From NCBI RefSeq assembly GCF_900143055.1, contig NZ_FRCW01000013.1, positions 21,444-85,443 on the forward strand: 64,000 nt of DNA. The letters run 5' to 3'. Positions 63,092-64,000 of this stretch are shown piece by piece; the first letter of the stretch is position 1, and the number at the start of each line of letters is the position of its first letter. The position numbers were made by a program, and so were the translations under genes. The notes beneath the pieces are model-generated. The model saw nothing but the letters and a program-made list of their open reading frames with translations, did no database searches and was not told where the DNA came from. This stretch comes from Fibrobacter sp. UWR3 (GTDB lineage Bacteria > Fibrobacterota > Fibrobacteria > Fibrobacterales > Fibrobacteraceae).

Positions 63092-64000
63092 AAGTTCTCC
63101 TTTATTTGATACGTACACAAATGTACACCATTTAGAAGGCTCTGTCAAGCCTAATCGTACTCAAATGTGTAGCTAGCAAAAAAGTGGTTTTTGTAAGCCC
63201 TTGTTTTACTGCTTTTTCGCTGTAACAATATAGAAAAAAGGCTTCAGAAGTCAGCTATAGCCATTCGCAGCGTATTCACAGCGTATAATTTCGCTTGACA
63301 GAGCCGTTCTAGACATCGCAGTCGAAATGCAGTTATAATAATGTATTACCGTAGCGAAACCTAGCCGTATAAATCGGCTTGACAGAGCGAAAACAAAGGC
63401 TGTGTCAAGGCGGAACGTACTTTTGGTCAGGGCTGGCTAGCAAACCTTCTGGATTTTGTAAGCCCCTTCAAAACTGCATTTTTTTCTGCAGAAACGCAAT
63501 TTTTTGGCTGAAACAGGCTTTGGCGCCGCAGCTTTCTAATAGCAACTAAACAATAATCATTCAGCAAGTTCATAGCGTACAGATTGGCTTGACGCTGCCG
63601 AACCTGATCTTGCAGTCGTAATTCAGCCAAAATACAGTGGATAAGCAGTTTCAAACCGGCCGTACGTTTTAGCTTGACAGAGCCTTTTCCCAAAGAAATT
63701 CTTTCAAATTCAAGCCGTTGTTTGCATACAACGTAATAAAGACGGTACTTTCCAGGCAAAAACACCCCAAAAAGTACTACTTTTTCTAAAAAATTAGCCC
63801 AAAGCTACAGTTTTTCGCAGAATTCTTCCATGCTCTGCGCGAAGGATGGCGCGGAGAAGGGCCACCTTTTTTCAAATTCTACGCTTTTTCAGCTTCACCT
63901 TTTTTGGCCTATATGACATTTGGGTACCTAAATTTCTCGTAACCCTTTGATTTATAAGGCGTTGTAGCAAATTTTTCTTTTATGGGAAAAATTTGCTTTT
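63092..64000. other. Gene-free region with dispersed repeats
   Basis: 909 bases with no credible gene. A short minus-strand frame at 63427-63765 lacks a start signal and family features. The left 600 bases hold six GGCTTGACAGAGCC-type motifs (listed separately). The last 300 bases are T-rich and unremarkable, with a GAAGGATGGCGCGGAGAAGGGCC tract at about 63841. Confidence 0.55.
63138..63684. repeat. Dispersed GGCTTGACAGAGCC motifs in two degenerate units
   Basis: GGCTCTGTCAAGCC (63138-63151), GCTTGACAGAGCC (63293-63305), GGCTTGACAGAGC (63376-63388), GGCTGTGTCAAGGC (63398-63411), GGCTTGACGCTGCC (63586-63599) and GCTTGACAGAGCC (63672-63684). Two units of about 260-290 bp start with the inverted form, share GTAAGCCC, CTGC-TTTTTTC, AGCGTA, GCAGTCG, and end with the direct form. 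Confidence 0.7.

Noticed and set aside
63427..63765. 112-codon frame on the minus strand
   Set aside because: No RBS, no recognisable domain, and it lies across the degenerate repeat units.

Overview
The window looks like a chromosomal segment of a Fibrobacter-type bacterium (phylum Fibrobacterota). The evidence is a lipoprotein with a poly-serine linker and the F. succinogenes major paralogous (FISUMP) domain at 14.0-15.0 kb, several secreted or lipid-anchored proteins of no common family, a GlgE/MalQ/GH13 set for alpha-glucan metabolism, and a gyrB/dciA/mlaE/S41 neighbourhood typical of a Gram-negative diderm. There are no rRNA genes, no phage structural genes and no CRISPR array. One tRNA (Val-GAC) is present.

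Layout. 1-7 kb: start of a prepilin peptidase, a giant PKD-like repeat lipoprotein and two small genes, then tRNA-Val. 7-10.7 kb (minus): HU, and a tight cluster of AI-2E-type permease, two related membrane-anchored proteins and a zinc-ribbon protein. 10.7-15.2 kb (plus): MalQ, a GH13 amylase, the FISUMP lipoprotein and an orphan 28-residue LEPR-XLL-like peptide. 15.2-15.8 kb: a repeat-rich gene desert. 15.8-19.5 kb (plus): fused SecDF and a CorA-type transporter. 19.6-26.5 kb (minus): polyprenyl synthase, GyrB, DciA-like DUF721, MlaE permease, S41 protease and a short primary-type sigma factor. 26.7-32.8 kb (plus): a LytS-type kinase, two secreted proteins (carbohydrate-binding-like and alpha/beta-hydrolase-like) and a surface lipoprotein. 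32.8-39.3 kb (minus): acyl-ACP thioesterase, GlgE, an outer-membrane-type protein, a DUF3108 protein, PurE and PurD.

From about 39.3 kb to 62.4 kb the character changes. Base composition becomes A+T-rich (most strongly at 44.5-58 kb), pseudogenes appear, and nearly every gene belongs to a class associated with defence or conflict: a broken DinD, two AlbA_2/Schlafen-like proteins, an SF1 helicase with a C-terminal DUF2726-like nuclease, an SF2 helicase with a PD-(D/E)XK-like C-terminus overlapping an unrecognised 741-residue gene, a NACHT/STAND NTPase two bases from a RelA/SpoT-like synthetase, a type IIG restriction-modification enzyme, and an orphan HI1420-type antitoxin with a palindromic operator over its promoter. 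This reads as a defence island. Its most interesting parts are the NACHT + RelA/SpoT pair (54971-58023), the helicase-nuclease + 741-residue pair (48962-54665), and the AlbA_2 + SF1 helicase cassette (about 44.5-48.8 kb), which is bracketed by a 39-bp direct repeat derived from the 3' end of a DUF4357-type gene.

The last 1.5 kb returns to small ordinary genes (TSCPD protein, zinc-ribbon protein) and then to about 0.9 kb of gene-free DNA with a dispersed GGCTTGACAGAGCC repeat. All assignments come from reading the sequence; no database search was run.
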